The position numbers and the translations under genes are program-made. A stretch of DNA of 64,000 bases from Botrytis cinerea B05.10 (lineage: Eukaryota; Ascomycota; Leotiomycetes; Helotiales; Sclerotiniaceae): the NCBI RefSeq assembly GCF_000143535.2, contig NC_037311.1, positions 2,108,001 through 2,172,000 of the forward strand. The letters are read 5' to 3'. The notes beneath the pieces were generated by a model. The model saw nothing but the letters and a program-made list of their open reading frames with translations. It had not been told where the DNA came from and did not search any database. Below, piece after piece: positions 10,747-23,767 of this stretch (position 1 is its first letter; each line of letters opens with the position of its first letter).

Positions 10747-12795
10747 ATGTCGACATCTAGACCAGTGACTCCAGCTTCTCCTCGCTTTATAAAGATTAAG
10801 TCGCCACAACCCGGAGTTCCTAAATATGGCTGTCGTATGTTTCTCAATCCATTCGTGTCGTATTCTCAGCCTTCCCATCAATTGCTAATATAACATCATA
10901 GAGCATATTCAACAACTATTGAATCCGGCCCATGATGAACGCATGAGAAATACAATTACATATTATAAGAATTGTTTGAGAGTGGTTCTAGATAATACAC
11001 CAATTGTACCCCAGACGTCTAAGACCCCGAAAGGCCCGCCCCTCACTTCTCTGACGCCAAATTACCTCTGTTTGCAATGTGAACGAACGGCTACGGCTCA
11101 GGATCATGTAAAGCATGGTCAAGAAACTTCACACAGATTCTGTATGTCGGTTTGCAATGTCGATGTTCAAGACCTCGCTAATCAATGACATACTTAGATG
11201 TTGAATCAAGGACGGGAGCTTTGTTTTGCCAAATGTGCAATGATTTTGTATGGGATCCTACGCTAGAGGAGCTGAGAGTACGCAAAATTGGAACTGGGTC
11301 TTTTTCTAGTAAGTCAAACATGAGTTTCATACCATCGTTGAGTTTTGTTGTGGCAAGCTTCGATTAGGAGTTCTTAGGCACTACCTGCAGCTCCACGGTG
11401 TCTGCATCACAAATACCTAGATATCCTGGTTCTATTTTGCCTTATATGATCTATCATCCAGCTTTGCCAGTGGCCTTAATGTGTCTTTTCACGCAACATA
11501 CTGATCATGCCTGTCACTTTAGGTCGGAAGCGAAAACATGACGAGCTTTTCACAGACGCCACCAAAGAGGACCCAAGATTTATATCCACAAATACAATGT
11601 CAGCTCCTTGTAGAGCAAGTGGTGTTAGGGGCATCTATAATATGGGAGCCACCTGTTACATGAACGTCATTCTCCAATCTTTCGTTCATAATCCTCTGCT
11701 TCGAAATTTTTATCTCGGAGACGGTCACCAAGCAAACGAATGTGAACAAAAAAATTGTATGAGTTGCGCTATGGATGACATGTTCCAAGATTTCTATTCG
11801 CAAGAGATTACAACAGGATATTCGGCTTCAAATATACTCGCTAGCTTTTGGCTTTCGAAGAGAAAAGCATATGAAGAATTGGCAAGTAACAAAGAACAAG
11901 ACGCTCATGAGTTCTTCCAGTTTCTTACCGAAGAGTTGCACGAAATTAATGGTGGATCACGAGCAAGCGATCCAGAAGACAGTAGCCCAAATCCTAAGCG
12001 GTCGAAAATGGATCAAGGCTGCAAATGCATTGTGCATCAGACATTTTATGGAAAACTTCAAAGCACTATCACATGTCAGAACTGCGGAGACGTGAATACA
12101 TCAGTTGAGTCCTTCCTAGATCTAAGTTTAGGTCTTGATATTATTCAGAAAAAGAGCAAGATAAAAGCAGCTACTGGCACGATAAGTCTTCAACGTTGTC
12201 TAGACGAAGAGTACATTCGACCTGAACGCTGCGAATATTCATGCAATCAATGCGATACTTCAGAGGCAAAAAAGCAACTCAGCATCAAAAGTTTACCCAA
12301 CGTACTGTGCATTCAACTCAAGGTAAATATCTCTCTATCTTATCACTAAACTACAACAATAAAAGCCAAAGCTAATACGTAAATAGCGCTTCAAACAAGA
12401 TCCCAGAGGTCTGGCCTCAAAGATCGATACCACTGTCACCTTTCCACTCCAATTACACATGCTTCCTTACACCAATCGTGCTCGTGGTGTGGACACGAAG
12501 AATAACTTTGAGCTGGCCAGATCATGTACTTATGATTTGCAGAGTGTTGTGGTTCATGTTGGCAATTTGGAAACTGGTGAGCAAGCACTACATTCCCCTT
12601 TCCAATTTTTCCTTCGAAATACTGGCGAAGAGGTTGCTAATAAGAAATTTGAAAACAGGTCACTATGTATCCTACTCTCGAGTCGGAAACCAGTGGTTCA
12701 AGTTCAATGATCATAATGTTACTTTAGCGAGTAAGAGTCAAGTATTGAATGAACAAGCTTTTTTGCTATTCTACGTTATTCAAAGTCTAGCTTGA
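10747..12795 (+). CDS. UBP8: Ubiquitin carboxyl-terminal hydrolase Ubp8 (SAGA deubiquitinase; USP22 homologue)
   Basis: Six exons (10747-10834, 10902-11141, 11198-11308, 11523-12322, 12387-12576, 12659-12795) encode 521 residues. An N-terminal ZnF-UBP domain is shown by GCQH at exon junction 1, then CLQC, DHVKHGQETSHRF and LFCQMCNDFVWD. The USP catalytic core begins GIYNMGATCYMNVILQSF, with the nucleophile Cys at about residue 191. It continues with NKEQDAHEFFQFL, a CXXC pair set (CQNC, CNQC) and ends with the histidine box TGHYVSYSRVGNQWFKFND, His at about residue 478. Ubp8 removes ubiquitin from histone H2B within SAGA, using its ZnF-UBP to dock on the other module subunits. Intron 3 (214 nt) is longer than its neighbours. 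The zinc finger plus the 521-residue length point to Ubp8 rather than another USP. Confidence 0.93.
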
Positions 12796-15700
12796 TGATG
12801 TTGTTGGGAGTGAGGGTGGCACAAGTAGAATGCATATCATATACATAATAATAAGAACGAAAGGACTCATCATTACACGAGGGGAGATGGCAGAAGCTCA
12901 GAAAGCAGAGCGGAACGCAGGAATATGGTATACATATAAAGTACTTTGGGTTGGAGCTTAGGGCATATGGTTTTGCATTCAAGGCGTTAAAAGTTGCGGG
13001 TATTGCTTGATGGGATTTGGAGCAGGATTTGGCTGGGGGTGCATACTTGGTGATTCATGGATGATAGAGATTTGAAGGGAGACGGAAAAGAGGGGAGAAA
13101 TGGGGGTTATAAAAGGTGTTTCTTTATTTCTCAGAGAGAAATGCTTGTTTATATTACTTACATATACCCATTATACAATACAGACATTGTATTTTTTCTT
13201 TTAAGAGAGCATGAATCTGGATGAATTTGGATGTGGATAGGAGAAGGGTAGGCAGTGATGAATGGTGATATGGTGTGTAGTGTTCTTCATCGTTGTTTAT
13301 TGCTCGTTCGACACAATGTATTCGATATTTACTACTCTACTTTGAGAGGAATAGATGAATTGACATGATGTTGGATATAGGTAAGGACTAGTTGAAGCGA
13401 TCAAGGAGTTGATTAAAATAGATCATGACTCTCTCTATATCTGAAGATCTGTCGATCAGACCGGACCGTCGTGGCCAATGAGGTGGTACGGGAAGTGGGT
13501 TTACAGTAGTAGTCGTAGTGGTAGGGAAATGGATAAGGTGGGATAGGGTCTGTGTTATGTGATGTGATGTGATATGATATGATATAAGTTTATTACAGCT
13601 GCTATCTGCGGGGTCAGAGGTGAGAAGTGAGAAGTGATGAGAGCCATGAGATGGGAAGGGAAGGGAGAAGTATATTATTAAAGTTTGGGTAGCTTTTTTT
13701 TTTTTTTTTTTTTTTTCTTTGGTTGGTAGCAGGGGCACGAGGTGCGATGGGTGGGTTTCTTTTTGTATTTTTTGTATTTTCGGGGATGGAGGGGAGGGCG
13801 TTGGATGGGGAGGAAGTGAAGTGAAGTGAAGTATGCGAAGGAAGTATGTATGTAGAAGAATGGAGAGAATTGAGAGATATGGAAAGGTTTCTGGCGGTGT
13901 GTATGCGGGTGTTGGTTCGGCTGGGTATGTGTGTATGTGTATATATACGTATATATGTACGTATATATGTGGTTGCCATTTTAACCGGCTCGGAATCGGG
14001 AGAGATGGGTTGCCGGCGGGATGGCAGGGCTGGCGATAATGATATACACTGCTAGGTGTGATGGGGTTGGGTGTGGTTTTTACTATTGTGAAGGATCTTG
14101 GATCGGCACAGATTGGGGGAATTGGAATGATCTGGACTTTATGTGGATGGACATTCATTGGGTATTTTACATACATGCCTATGTTGGATTTTATGTCAGA
14201 GGGGGAAGGTTGAGCGATAGTCTGTCTGTTAGTTAGTTATTTGGTACTGGCAAGTTTGTACAGCTCTCGGATTCCGAAGTATGCCGGGGATATGTTAGCA
14301 GGATCTATTCGAGTATTATGATCTGATAGATCATAGATGGGCTGAGGTGTTGAACAGGTGATAATATGTGATCGAAGATGGGATAATGGAGAATACAACG
14401 CTGCAACGGAAACAAAGAATGAATGCGCGAAGTTTTTAAATGCCGTGGCCAATGATGTGAGGAGATGGAGTTTAGGTCAGGAGTGGTGTTTAATATCCGA
14501 TGTATCCTAGTTTGCCGTTTGCAGTGTGCGAGTGCAGTGAGAGCGAGAGCGAGAGGGGTGGGAGCTAGGACCCCCTCTTTCGAAGGATGGGAGAAGCGAG
14601 CTGCATGGTGTGTTGAGAAGGCTCTAGTGGCGGTCTCGGCGTGGAACGGGATGGTCGATGGCGTCAATCTGGATGAAAGGTGGTTCGTCATGTTTTTTGT
14701 TCGGCTTCTGGGCGGCGTGAAAGACTGGAAGTCGATGTTTGGACGTTGGCGGGGAAGTTTGTATACTGTATGGAAGGCTGACAGGTAAGAAGCGTGGTGA
14801 CCGAGTGTGTTTTTGGAGAGGCTTGGTCTGTAAGCACGAATATGTTTTGATAATCAGATGATTGTTTTTCAAGGGAATTACTAGACATCGGTATGACATG
14901 GTCGGGGAGGCATAAGACATGACATGTGTAAGTTGGGGGAAAGACGCCTTGTCGGTTTATCTATGGTCGCTATGAATGGTAATTCCGATGTTTCCGTCAC
15001 CACCTGCATGGTTTGCGAAAGTGTCCTGTTCCTCGTGCCACGATGGGCGCATGCAAGAAGCTGAAATCGTGATGAGATTGTCCCACCATGAATGAATCCT
15101 GAAGAGTTTTCACAGTCTGCCAGGTACTGATTCCTACCTTACTGAAAGAGACATAGGTGAGGATATTGATGAATCATGAATGAGTCTTCGGAAATGTCGG
15201 AGTTGAGTGTCGTTGCCATGGCTCGATTGCTGAAGTGATAAATGTGGAGGCAAGGAACGAAAGAAAACGTGGTGGTTGGACGATCTTCAATGAGAGAGCA
15301 TGGATGGATAGTAATAGATACTAAGCATAAGGTTACTAGTAAGTACATGCATGCATGGGTGGAACGGATAGTATTATCCTCGAGCTATCACAATGATCTC
15401 AGTCACGAGCGGGGTCATGATGTTGGGTTGGAACTTGATGTTATTGGTGAAGAGTTTTCATGTGAGGAGCTTTTTTTTCTTTCCTTTCTCTTTTTGGCGC
15501 AGCCTTGCTGTTGACTTGCTGTTTTAATGGAAAAAGTCCCTAGGTAGCATTGCGTGAAAAGCACCGGCGGGAAGTGTATTATTAATTGTCAGTTGTTGGT
15601 GATCAAGTAATTAGTCATTGTGAGTCTACCAAGGACCGGAGTATGGTAAGGTTGCTGTGTCAGCGGTGTTGTCAGATCTTCGATGCAATCGAGCTGAGAT

Positions 15701-17063
15701 GGTTGAGTCAATGTGTGCTTTCGTTGAATTCGAATTCCTTGTAGGTAACATCTTCATCAAGATGACATGCGTGGAGTCCTGGGCAGAGAATCTTCTGCTG
15801 TCTCTTCTTGATAGTATGCTCTGTATGTGTGTATGTGTATGTATATCTTGTCGCGCGGTTGTTTCGTTGCGCGGATGTTGTTCAGTTTGAGTGTTGAGTG
15901 TTGATGTCCTGCTGTGGATACACTTGCCTAGTCATACTCTGATCACCTTGCACGGAGCTCGATCAATACCCAATGTTCACCAGTCTAACGCCCCACGTCA
16001 TATGCATGCACGCCAAGCCCTATAGCTTTTCTCGTGGCTCTGTTACCCAGCTTCAATTGCCCACCTTAGCTAGATACCGAGAATTCTGAGTGAAAACAAA
16101 GAAAATCGAAAGAAAAAAAAAGCGTGCAATGATATGAGAATTTAGAGAGGACTCGTTACAGACAGCTGAGGTCATGTCAAATGAGTAACCACTTACTATT
16201 CCTCGACGATGCCATGTATTATCCTTTTGCAGGAGAGAGCTAAAGTATCAAATCTGATGGAAAAGTCGGATGATATCACACATTTTAAATGCCGCCGCTT
16301 GCGGTAGTTAGCTTCTTGCTTCCAAATGTTAGCTTAGTCATCTATCAAAATTACATTTGTTAACCTAGCCCATCGAAAAAAATCAAGAATCAGATGCGAT
16401 CTAGAATTTGTTTGGGAGCAGCAACAAGACTCAAGAGCACCCAAGGTAGGTAAGGTCAGGTAAGGTAGTAAACCCGCCAAAATCCCAGCCTGGATCTTTC
16501 GCAGATAGAATGCCGAATACCCAATCCCTAGTCACTTGGAACCTCGTACTAGCTGACGCCGATGTATATGCGCATTTACATTTCGATCAATAGGGCGCGA
16601 ACTTGGTCAGTGGAGTAAGAAATCCAATGTTCATTGTTTCATTCGATATCGGAAACTACGGAGTTACCACCGTTGACCGAAAGGCTTTCTTTCCTTTGCC
16701 TTTACCTCATTCCCATGATTTCATCACGGGAAACCTATTTATTTGTCGTCATCCTGTGGGCAACGTTTCTACCTCCTTCCGACTTCTTTACCCACACATT
16801 TTCCTTTTCGGCGTAAATACAAGACTATTCTTCTAGAGCATCTCTTTCTTTTGTTCCACTATTTTGTTTTCATCATCAGTATACATATCTACTGAACGCC
16901 GCACTTGTGATTTCTTTTCACTTGTCTTTCCCTGTTCCATTCACCTTGAGATACCCAGATACCCCAATACTCTATATTACTTACATTGTACCCTTTTTCA
17001 CACTTAACACTTACTTGCCACCATCGAACCTTCCACTACTAGCACGGTACGAAATATATTCAG
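12796..17063. other. 4.3 kb gene-poor region upstream of YTP1
   Basis: I see no convincing coding gene in this stretch. Open frames on both strands (for example 13388-14176 minus) are low-complexity products of G-rich/C-rich and TATA/GTAT runs. It includes a 23-base T run at 13694-13716 and a tandem GTGAT/ATGAT tract near 13555-13585. It may contain long untranslated leaders, non-coding transcripts or regulatory DNA, none of which can be resolved by reading alone. Confidence 0.5.
13694..13716 (+). repeat. Poly-T tract (23 T)
   Basis: An uninterrupted run of 23 T bases inside the gene-poor region. It is followed by CTTTGG and lies within T/G-rich low-complexity sequence. Confidence 0.9.
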
Positions 17064-19031
17064 ATGCCTTCACATCTGCGGAACCTCGCAATATATAGCA
17101 GTCTGATATTGCTCGGACTTGCACCTCTGATAGCCGCACACGGCGATGAAGAACCGGAAATGGATATGAACATGCCAATGAGTTCGGTAGCCACAGCTAT
17201 ATCTACAGCCACAGTTTTGGCCGGCATGGACAACACCGTGGTGGCTGAACCCTCTAGCTATTTCCGATATTCTGAACATGGAAGTCTGATGGTAGCTCAC
17301 ATTATACTTATGACCATCGGATGGGTGTTCGTTTTGCCAATATGTGAGTAGCTCTGGAACAGTGAATTGTCTCCAGGATCTAATATACGTTAGGTGTGAT
17401 GCTCTCCATTTCTCGATCTCGATTGAGTCTCCCTGCACAATTCGCGTTTCTGGCTTTGAACGGAGGTGGTCTTCTCTGCAGCATAATATACAATGCATCC
17501 ACTCCGGACCTTTATCCGAATAATTTTCATCATAAATTGGGGTGGTTTTTGATATGCGTCGTCACTGCACAAGCGCTATTAGGGGTCATCAGTGCCTACG
17601 CGGGGCGCAGAGACGAGAAGGGACAGGAGAACTCCGGGTATATTCCGGTCTCGAGAGAAGCAATGGCAGAGCATACCCGTATGCACGAACGACCCAAACC
17701 CGTTACCAGACTGTCGGATGATAGTGGCCAAGGTACTGAACCAAATACCGAATCTATACGAAGCCGATCGATGTCTTTGTCTGGAGATGATGAAAATACT
17801 CTAAATGAATCGGAAAATGACGAGCTGGAAAAAGTGGGGTTGATGGAAGGTACCCAGGTGGATCAATACTTGTCAAAACGACTTGCGGGATTACTTTCTG
17901 CACGTCTTTTGGGAATAATCCGACTTGCATGTGGCGTTGTGGATCGGGTAATCCTTCTCCTGGGTTTTGCTATTCTCACATCTGGTTTCGTCACCTATGG
18001 TGGTTTATTTGTAAGTTTCGCCAGCTCCATGAATACAAGTATCTTCAGAAGCTAAATGGCAACGCAGAAAGGAGCAGAAGTTTACAGTGGTCTTGCGCAC
18101 TTTATTAAAGGTGGAGTTTTCTTCTGGTATGGAATCTTGACTCTTGGTCGATGGGCGGGTTGCTTCGCCGAAATCGGTTGGTCCTGGAATATCAAACCTC
18201 ATAACGAGCGGCGATTTACTCCAACCGCTGAGTTCGTGGAAAGTTTCCTTATTTTCTTCTATGGCTCCACGAATGTTTTCTTGGAACATCTGGCTGCTTG
18301 GGGGAGTGCATGGAGCGCACAAGATCTCGAACACATTTCAATCACCATTATGTTTATCGGTGGTGGACTGGTGAGTTTTAAGACGACACGTTCCTAAACA
18401 CTTCTAACTTGTATAGTGTGGTATGCTTATTGAGTCGAACAAAATTCGCAACCTTTTGAATACCACAGTTCAACAATCATCATCTCAAATGTCATCCTAT
18501 CATCCAGAAGCTCAAGAACCAAAGTCCTATAGATTTTCGATGAATCCGATCCCGGCTTTAGTCGTTTTACTATTAGGAATGATGATGAGTTCTCACCATC
18601 AACATTCAATGGTCTCAACTATGATCCATGGACAATGGGGAACTCTACTTGTGGGTGCAGCATTTGCACGTGCCGCTACTTATGTTGTATTCTATCTTTC
18701 ACCACCAACTTCGATTCTTCCTGGTAGACCCCCTACGGAAATCATTACAGCTTTCTGTTTGATGGCTGGAGGTTTAATTTTTATGGCTAGTGTATGTCAT
18801 TTCTTCTCTCGCTTGGATGTATCAAAACTAACAGAATTGTAGAGCAAAGATACAGTCAAGGCAATTGAAATGAATGATCTCGATGCGATGTTTGTTTTTA
18901 CCGTTTCCATGGGTCTCATCACATTTTTGATGGCTTGGATTATCTTGGTGGTTGCAATCAAAGGTTGGGCAATGAGAAAAGAGAAGAGATGGGGCAAGAG
19001 TATTGATTATGAGGTTGATGGGACTGCGTAG
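17064..19031 (+). CDS. YTP1: Ytp1-family multi-pass membrane protein (DUF2427/Ytp1 domains)
   Basis: Five exons (17064-17343, 17394-18010, 18068-18370, 18417-18791, 18843-19031) encode 587 residues. The N-terminus is a signal-like hydrophobic segment (IYSSLILLGLAPLIAAHG), followed by a Met-rich stretch (MDMNMPMSS). A first helix bundle begins SEHGSLMVAHIILMTIGWVFVLPIC and has the cytochrome-b561-like spacing of DUF2427. An acidic, Ser-rich cytoplasmic linker (about residues 195-265) precedes a second bundle with GLAHFIKGGVFFWYGILTLGRW, FLIFFYGSTNVFLEHL and MMMSSHHQHSM. Yeast Ytp1 is an integral membrane protein of undefined function; the conserved histidines suggest haem or metal binding, but that is inference. 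The upstream gap is unusually long (4.3 kb), which may mean complex regulation. Confidence 0.9.
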
Positions 19032-19198
19032 AAATAATGCTGGCGGATAATAATGGTTTTGGGGAAAGATATTATATAGATGGGTCATGATGTTATGAAT
19101 GGATGGATGAGAAAATGACAATGGTAATGCTTATGAGGGGGGGATGGAGTTATGGCGTCAAGATACCATGGATTGTTTGATATTTTTGGTTTGGGTTT

Positions 19199-19223
19199 GG
19201 AATTGGAATTGGAATTGGAATTG
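19199..19223 (+). repeat. GGAATT tandem repeat, about four copies
   Basis: Short perfect hexamer repeat just 3' of YTP1, seen directly in the sequence. It produces a Leu-Glu repeat in one frame, which is not a real protein. Confidence 0.85.
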
Positions 19224-19724
19224 AAAGTCTTAATTGTGAGAAGTGGAAGGCGAGGAGACATAGACTATTTGAATAATGAGATTGAAGATTCGAGATTGAG
19301 GAGTAGCATATCTTGTTATTTATGCGCATTCAACGTGAACGCAAAAATCGTAAATAGTATTAGCGACATTAATTCTAGATATTCTATGCTCTGCTCTGAG
19401 GATTGAATGCACTTCAGCACACACACGGCTTCGTTTAACTGTAGACTAGAATCGGATGTCAGAATGAGGATTTATTGAGTTAAAGGCAAATCTCAATGAA
19501 TCTGACATCTCTTGTTTCTTCGAGTCTTTGACGAACAGCAAACAATTCCATCAAGATTGGATCGCTCTTATTTTTAACATCTACAACATCTGATATCTCA
19601 TCCACACCTCCCCTTCCCCAATTTCCCATGTTGTGCTCCAGAGTATATATATATATGTGTGCGCATGCACGAGTATTGATTCTCCGAACATCTCCCGAGC
19701 CCCAAGGGGGTCCGAGCACCACCA

Positions 19725-19738
19725 CCCCCCCCCCCCCC
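19725..19738 (+). repeat. Poly-C tract (14 C) followed by poly-A
   Basis: Fourteen C bases followed directly by nine A bases. It is one of several long G/C homopolymers in the window. Confidence 0.9.
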
Positions 19739-20493
19739 AAAAAAAAACCACAAGCAAAGAGTATATATACATCCAAAGTGCAGTTTACCAGTCGGAGTGG
19801 GACAAGCTAGCTCAGAATTCATTTCTTGCCTTTTACCAGAGATGACCGTGGCTCATGCCCATGATACTCCATTCTTCAAATCTTTGTAACACACCTTCTG
19901 ATTATTCAGAGACTATTTATTTTTGCGTTTTGGAGGGGGTGCGAGGGAGAATGGTGAGATGGGGAGGTTTTTTTTTTTGGTGAGGGAGGGAGGGTAGCGA
20001 GGTGGGTGGGTTTTTTTGTGGGGGTGTGGAGATGAATGGGTGTGTATGTATGGTTTTGCAACGTGATTTTATGATCCACACATAAGTTGTTTTGCAATTT
20101 TGCAGTGCTCTCGAGATTCAAGGAATTATTCATATATATATTTTTGCGTGGAAAAGTTAGACAATTATTATTATTGATTATTCAGGGAGAAATTTGCAGA
20201 TGCCAATTACTGTTTTGATTTTCATTTGCGGGAGTAGAGAATGCTGATTGATTCGGTTTTTATTGATTCTTACTATATAATTTGATGGGAGAGTGTGAAA
20301 GTGTCGAATATTTTGATTTGCTAATTGTTTTGATTGCATAGTCATAGTAGGTAGAATGATTATTGTTAACATTCCCTTAGCACTAAACTGCAATCCCAAA
20401 GATATACCGTTAAACACAATTTAATGAAGGTGGTTTTGTGAGCTGAATATAGAAATGGACTGATGTGGTTTATGAATTTGTACTATGTGTGAG

Positions 20494-21852
20494 TTATAAC
20501 TCCGTTGATATTGCTAAAACTGATGCTGAATGATAGCATGGAAAATATCTCAAACCAATACGATAGATAGTACGCATTTCCCATGGCAATGAATCACAAT
20601 ACTCGAAGTTTGAAATCTGTGCCAAGCCTACCCCTTTGAAAGTTCCCTCTTCTGTGCCTGCTTGGACGAGGAGGCACATCGCACTGTCAGCGTGAGAGAA
20701 AGCCTGGGTATTTCGGTCGAAATATCCGAGATGTTCGAGGGCAGGGACCTCCAAACTCGCAATCTGTACTATGGTAATGGCGAGGTAATTGGAATCGCGT
20801 TGCACGGGAGACGGTCTTTGAATCGCCTCCTTTCTGCTGAAATAACCATTGGAATGTCGTGTTGTTGGTATTTTCGTTTTCGTTTTCGAGGTTGAGTTTG
20901 TTTTTGGGGCAATGATGCAGGGCTAGTTTTCCATTTTGCTACAAGAGTATAGATAGAAGAAGATACCCAGCGAAGAACACTTTTTGCCTTTCGTTGCAAG
21001 GCACTGACTTGTACAGGCAGGAATAAGCTCCAACTCTTTTCCGATGGTTCCGCATCAAAAATTAGGAGAATCTGATTTTCCTCTAAGATCCATGGTAAAC
21101 GGAGGTTGGGGTTTGCTATAACCACATCTTGCAACGATTCCCACTGGTTTAGATGATGACAAAGGGTGCGGAGTGTGAGCTTTGCATCTAGAAGCCTTCC
21201 ATTGGGATTTCCATTAACGGCCATGATCTCACAGCTAGATGATCTCATAGCTAGATGTATTAGCTTTGAATCTCGAGGTATGGGGTTTCCAACTGTAGGC
21301 TGGTTAATTGCCATAAGTGTAAGCATTATTGGAGGAGCTGATGTCCCGGCTGGCCCAGCTTCACGAAGGTGAAATATATGCTGCTGGGATGTTCACCGGC
21401 CACTGTGTTCTCCAGAGAAGGCCAGCATGGGCGTTTTCGGCCCATATACCTGCCCAATAAGTAAATCCGGACTGTGCTTCGATTTCTCGGACTAATGCAG
21501 CCAACGCAAAGAGCCTATCAGAAACCAGAATTCAGCAATTCCTTGGGCGGATTCATCTCTCGCTTGTCTCACCAGGCCAGAGCAATGCCCTGGTCCGCAA
21601 CGTATCGCCAAATAACGTCTCTTAAACATGAGTTGTGATCTCATGAAAACCGGTTCTGGCTGTTCTTTTCCATGCACCCTTCTCAACTTCGATGCACAAT
21701 TCACAGCCTTTTCGCGCCGACTCTAGAAGGTTTTCAAAATTGTCATGGTGTTGAGTTTCTGGGCTTATCACTGTTGAAAGATCAGAGGCGGACTGAGACC
21801 ATTGGCAACATAAGTCTTCAAAGTCAATCGATTTGCAAACTTCGCAAAGCAT
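20494..21852 (-). pseudogene. Decayed HET-family (heterokaryon incompatibility) gene relic
   Basis: Three broken blocks on the minus strand resemble HET proteins in order. Block 1 (21622-21852) starts MLCEVCKSIDFEDL and has FENLLESARKGCELC, the usual N-terminal leader. Block 2 (about 21300-21525) contains DRLFALAALVREIEAQSG and TYWAGIW...GLLWR, leading to the family's PSWSWAS motif, but the first Trp codon is a TGA (21361-21363). Block 3 (20494-21326) has C-terminal-type text such as GRLLDAKLTLRTL and, in a different frame, CLLVQAG...GVGLAQISNFE. The central HET domain that should separate blocks 1 and 2 is missing, so there was a large internal deletion as well as stops and frame changes. 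Intact HET proteins trigger cell death on non-self fusion; this copy cannot be a normal one. Confidence 0.72.
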
Positions 21853-22636
21853 GATGATACGACGATGGAGAAGGACCGAAATACAACTGCTAAAGTCTCA
21901 AACAAGGCGTTGCTGTTATCTTCAATATGCGGTACTACACGCACCAGCCTCAATCAAGAAGACTGTAGAGGCATATCACAGAACATGGTGTGACGGAGCC
22001 TGAAGTATGCAAGCAATGGCATAGAGGGAATGCAACGTCTGAATTGCAACGCTGAAAGGTATTACAAGGCATCTGAACCTAAAATATCTTTTTGATTAGC
22101 ATTCTAGAGGAACAAATTAAGATACTAAAGAGTTACTTGATGTCGATTTTGATGTAAATGTTTTGTAAATCCTGTTGATAGAGCATTAAAACTCAGGGAA
22201 TTGACATTGTGCTTTGGAAAAGGTTGGCATTTGATCATCTATCAACCACAGCCGCTTAAACTTACCCAGACGGAAAACGGAGCAATTATAACCGAAGATC
22301 AGGATCATCCAAATCTACCCATTCTTCTCTCCTTTTATGTCATATATACTCACACTTTACACTTCACCCCATTCCTCTCTCTCTCTCTCAAAATAGTAAA
22401 GCGAAAATCAATACCCAAGAGAAGGATTGGGCAGATATTGGTGATTTCTTTCATCTTCCATCTTCCCTGTTCCTCATCAAGCGAATCACCAAACAAGTGA
22501 CGTCCTACCCTGCCATCCCAAACTGCAGCCCTACCAACACAACATATCAAAAGCAACAACCCCATCACATCACATCACCACACTCTCATACGATACGATA
22601 CCAAAGAACCAAATCACCAAATAACCATCTACAATC
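21853..22636. other. Intergenic stretch between HET relic and MOG1
   Basis: About 780 bases without a supported gene. The last 250 bases are rich in C, A and CT repeats, a composition usual for fungal 5' leaders, and probably are the MOG1 promoter and UTR. Confidence 0.5.
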
Positions 22637-23476
22637 ATGACTACATATTCTTCCACTCCACTCTTTGGCGGCGCCCTCATAGTTGATCTTCCATCTACAT
22701 TCGCCGACGTCAGGTAAGCTCTTTCAAGAAAAAAACCAACCAACATCAGAACACATGCAGAGCCCCACATCCACTCCTGACCGAAAACTCAAAACCATCA
22801 CCATCACCCTCGCCATCAGCACCGAACTAACAATTCTACAGTACAATAAGACAAGTTCCCGACCATCAAGAAGTCTATTTGGACAAAGATGGCTTCACCA
22901 GTATCATATTCGATATCACCGAGCGAGTCGGCACTGCGGGCTCCAGCCCAGCGACCGACGGAGCGGCTATGACGACTCATTTGGAGGATATTGTTGATTC
23001 CGATCTGGACACTGTGAAAGTATGGTCGATTACTGATACTAAGTTTTCTAAATTGCCGTATGTACCTCATGTCCATTGTTTTTTCCCGTTCCTCTATCAT
23101 CTGCTCCCATCATCTCCTCTCCATCATGTCACATGACCAAGTATTCATCGACCCAACCCAAATCTGACAACTCCTCAGCGAAAACACTCCCGCCTACACA
23201 CTCATCGCCACTCAAACACCACCTCACGACCCCAATTCCCGCGCCTCAGCTCCAGATTTCACAGCCATAGTACTTAATCTCATCCGATTAGAAAGAGAGA
23301 GTACAGATATCTTGGTAACAATTAACGTGCCTCATATTAAAGGCGAATATTCGGCCGATGATGTGGATTTGCAATTGGGCAAACAGGGGAAATTGATTGA
23401 GAATGCTGTCGAACATGCAGCTAAGATTTGGGAAACGTTCAAGATTAAGGACTGGGGTCTTTTTGATGAGGTTTAG
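22637..23476 (+). CDS. MOG1: Ran-interacting nuclear import factor Mog1
   Basis: Three exons (22637-22713, 22842-23057, 23179-23476) encode 196 residues, the size of yeast Mog1. Family features are the opening STPLFGGALIVDLPSTFADVS, then TIRQVPDHQEVYLD...SIIFDITERV, and the C-terminal half with NTPAYTLIATQTP, FTAIVLNLIRLERESTDILVTINVPH and a final amphipathic helix (ENAVEHAAKIWETFKIKDW). Mog1 binds Ran/Gsp1 and helps release its nucleotide during nuclear import. The start is the first ATG of the conserved frame, preceded by ACAATC. Both introns are about 120-130 nt and C/A-rich. Confidence 0.93.
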
Positions 23477-23767
23477 ATGATAAAATGAGAAGAATGATAG
23501 GTGAATAGCGATTTGGGGATTTCACGGGGGAAGGTTGAGATAAGATGAAAGGGTACGGGGATTTATTTATTATGAATTTGGCTGGATGCTGGGGATTTGC
23601 TATGACGATGTTTCATGGGTTGTTTTTTCAAATTTCCATTCCCTTTGTCAGGACAGAGCAATGCGTATCTACAGAATTAGCATTCATTATGAAGATTAGC
23701 CTGAACAGTCGGAATTTCATTAGTTATTAAACAAATCTCAAATTTCAATTTGATCATCCTCTCACTC

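Larger units (their letters stand above)
19032..20493. other. Low-complexity intergenic region after YTP1
   Basis: No gene supported. It carries a (GGAATT)n stretch near 19199-19223, a (TA)n/(GTGC)n patch near 19645-19665, a 14-base C run running into A's at 19725-19747, and T- and G-rich runs at 19965-20030. Confidence 0.55.

Noticed and set aside
13388..14176. 262-codon minus-strand open frame rich in His, Thr and Pro
   Set aside because: Low-complexity product of T- and GT-rich sequence, overlapping other frames; no domain text and no codon bias.
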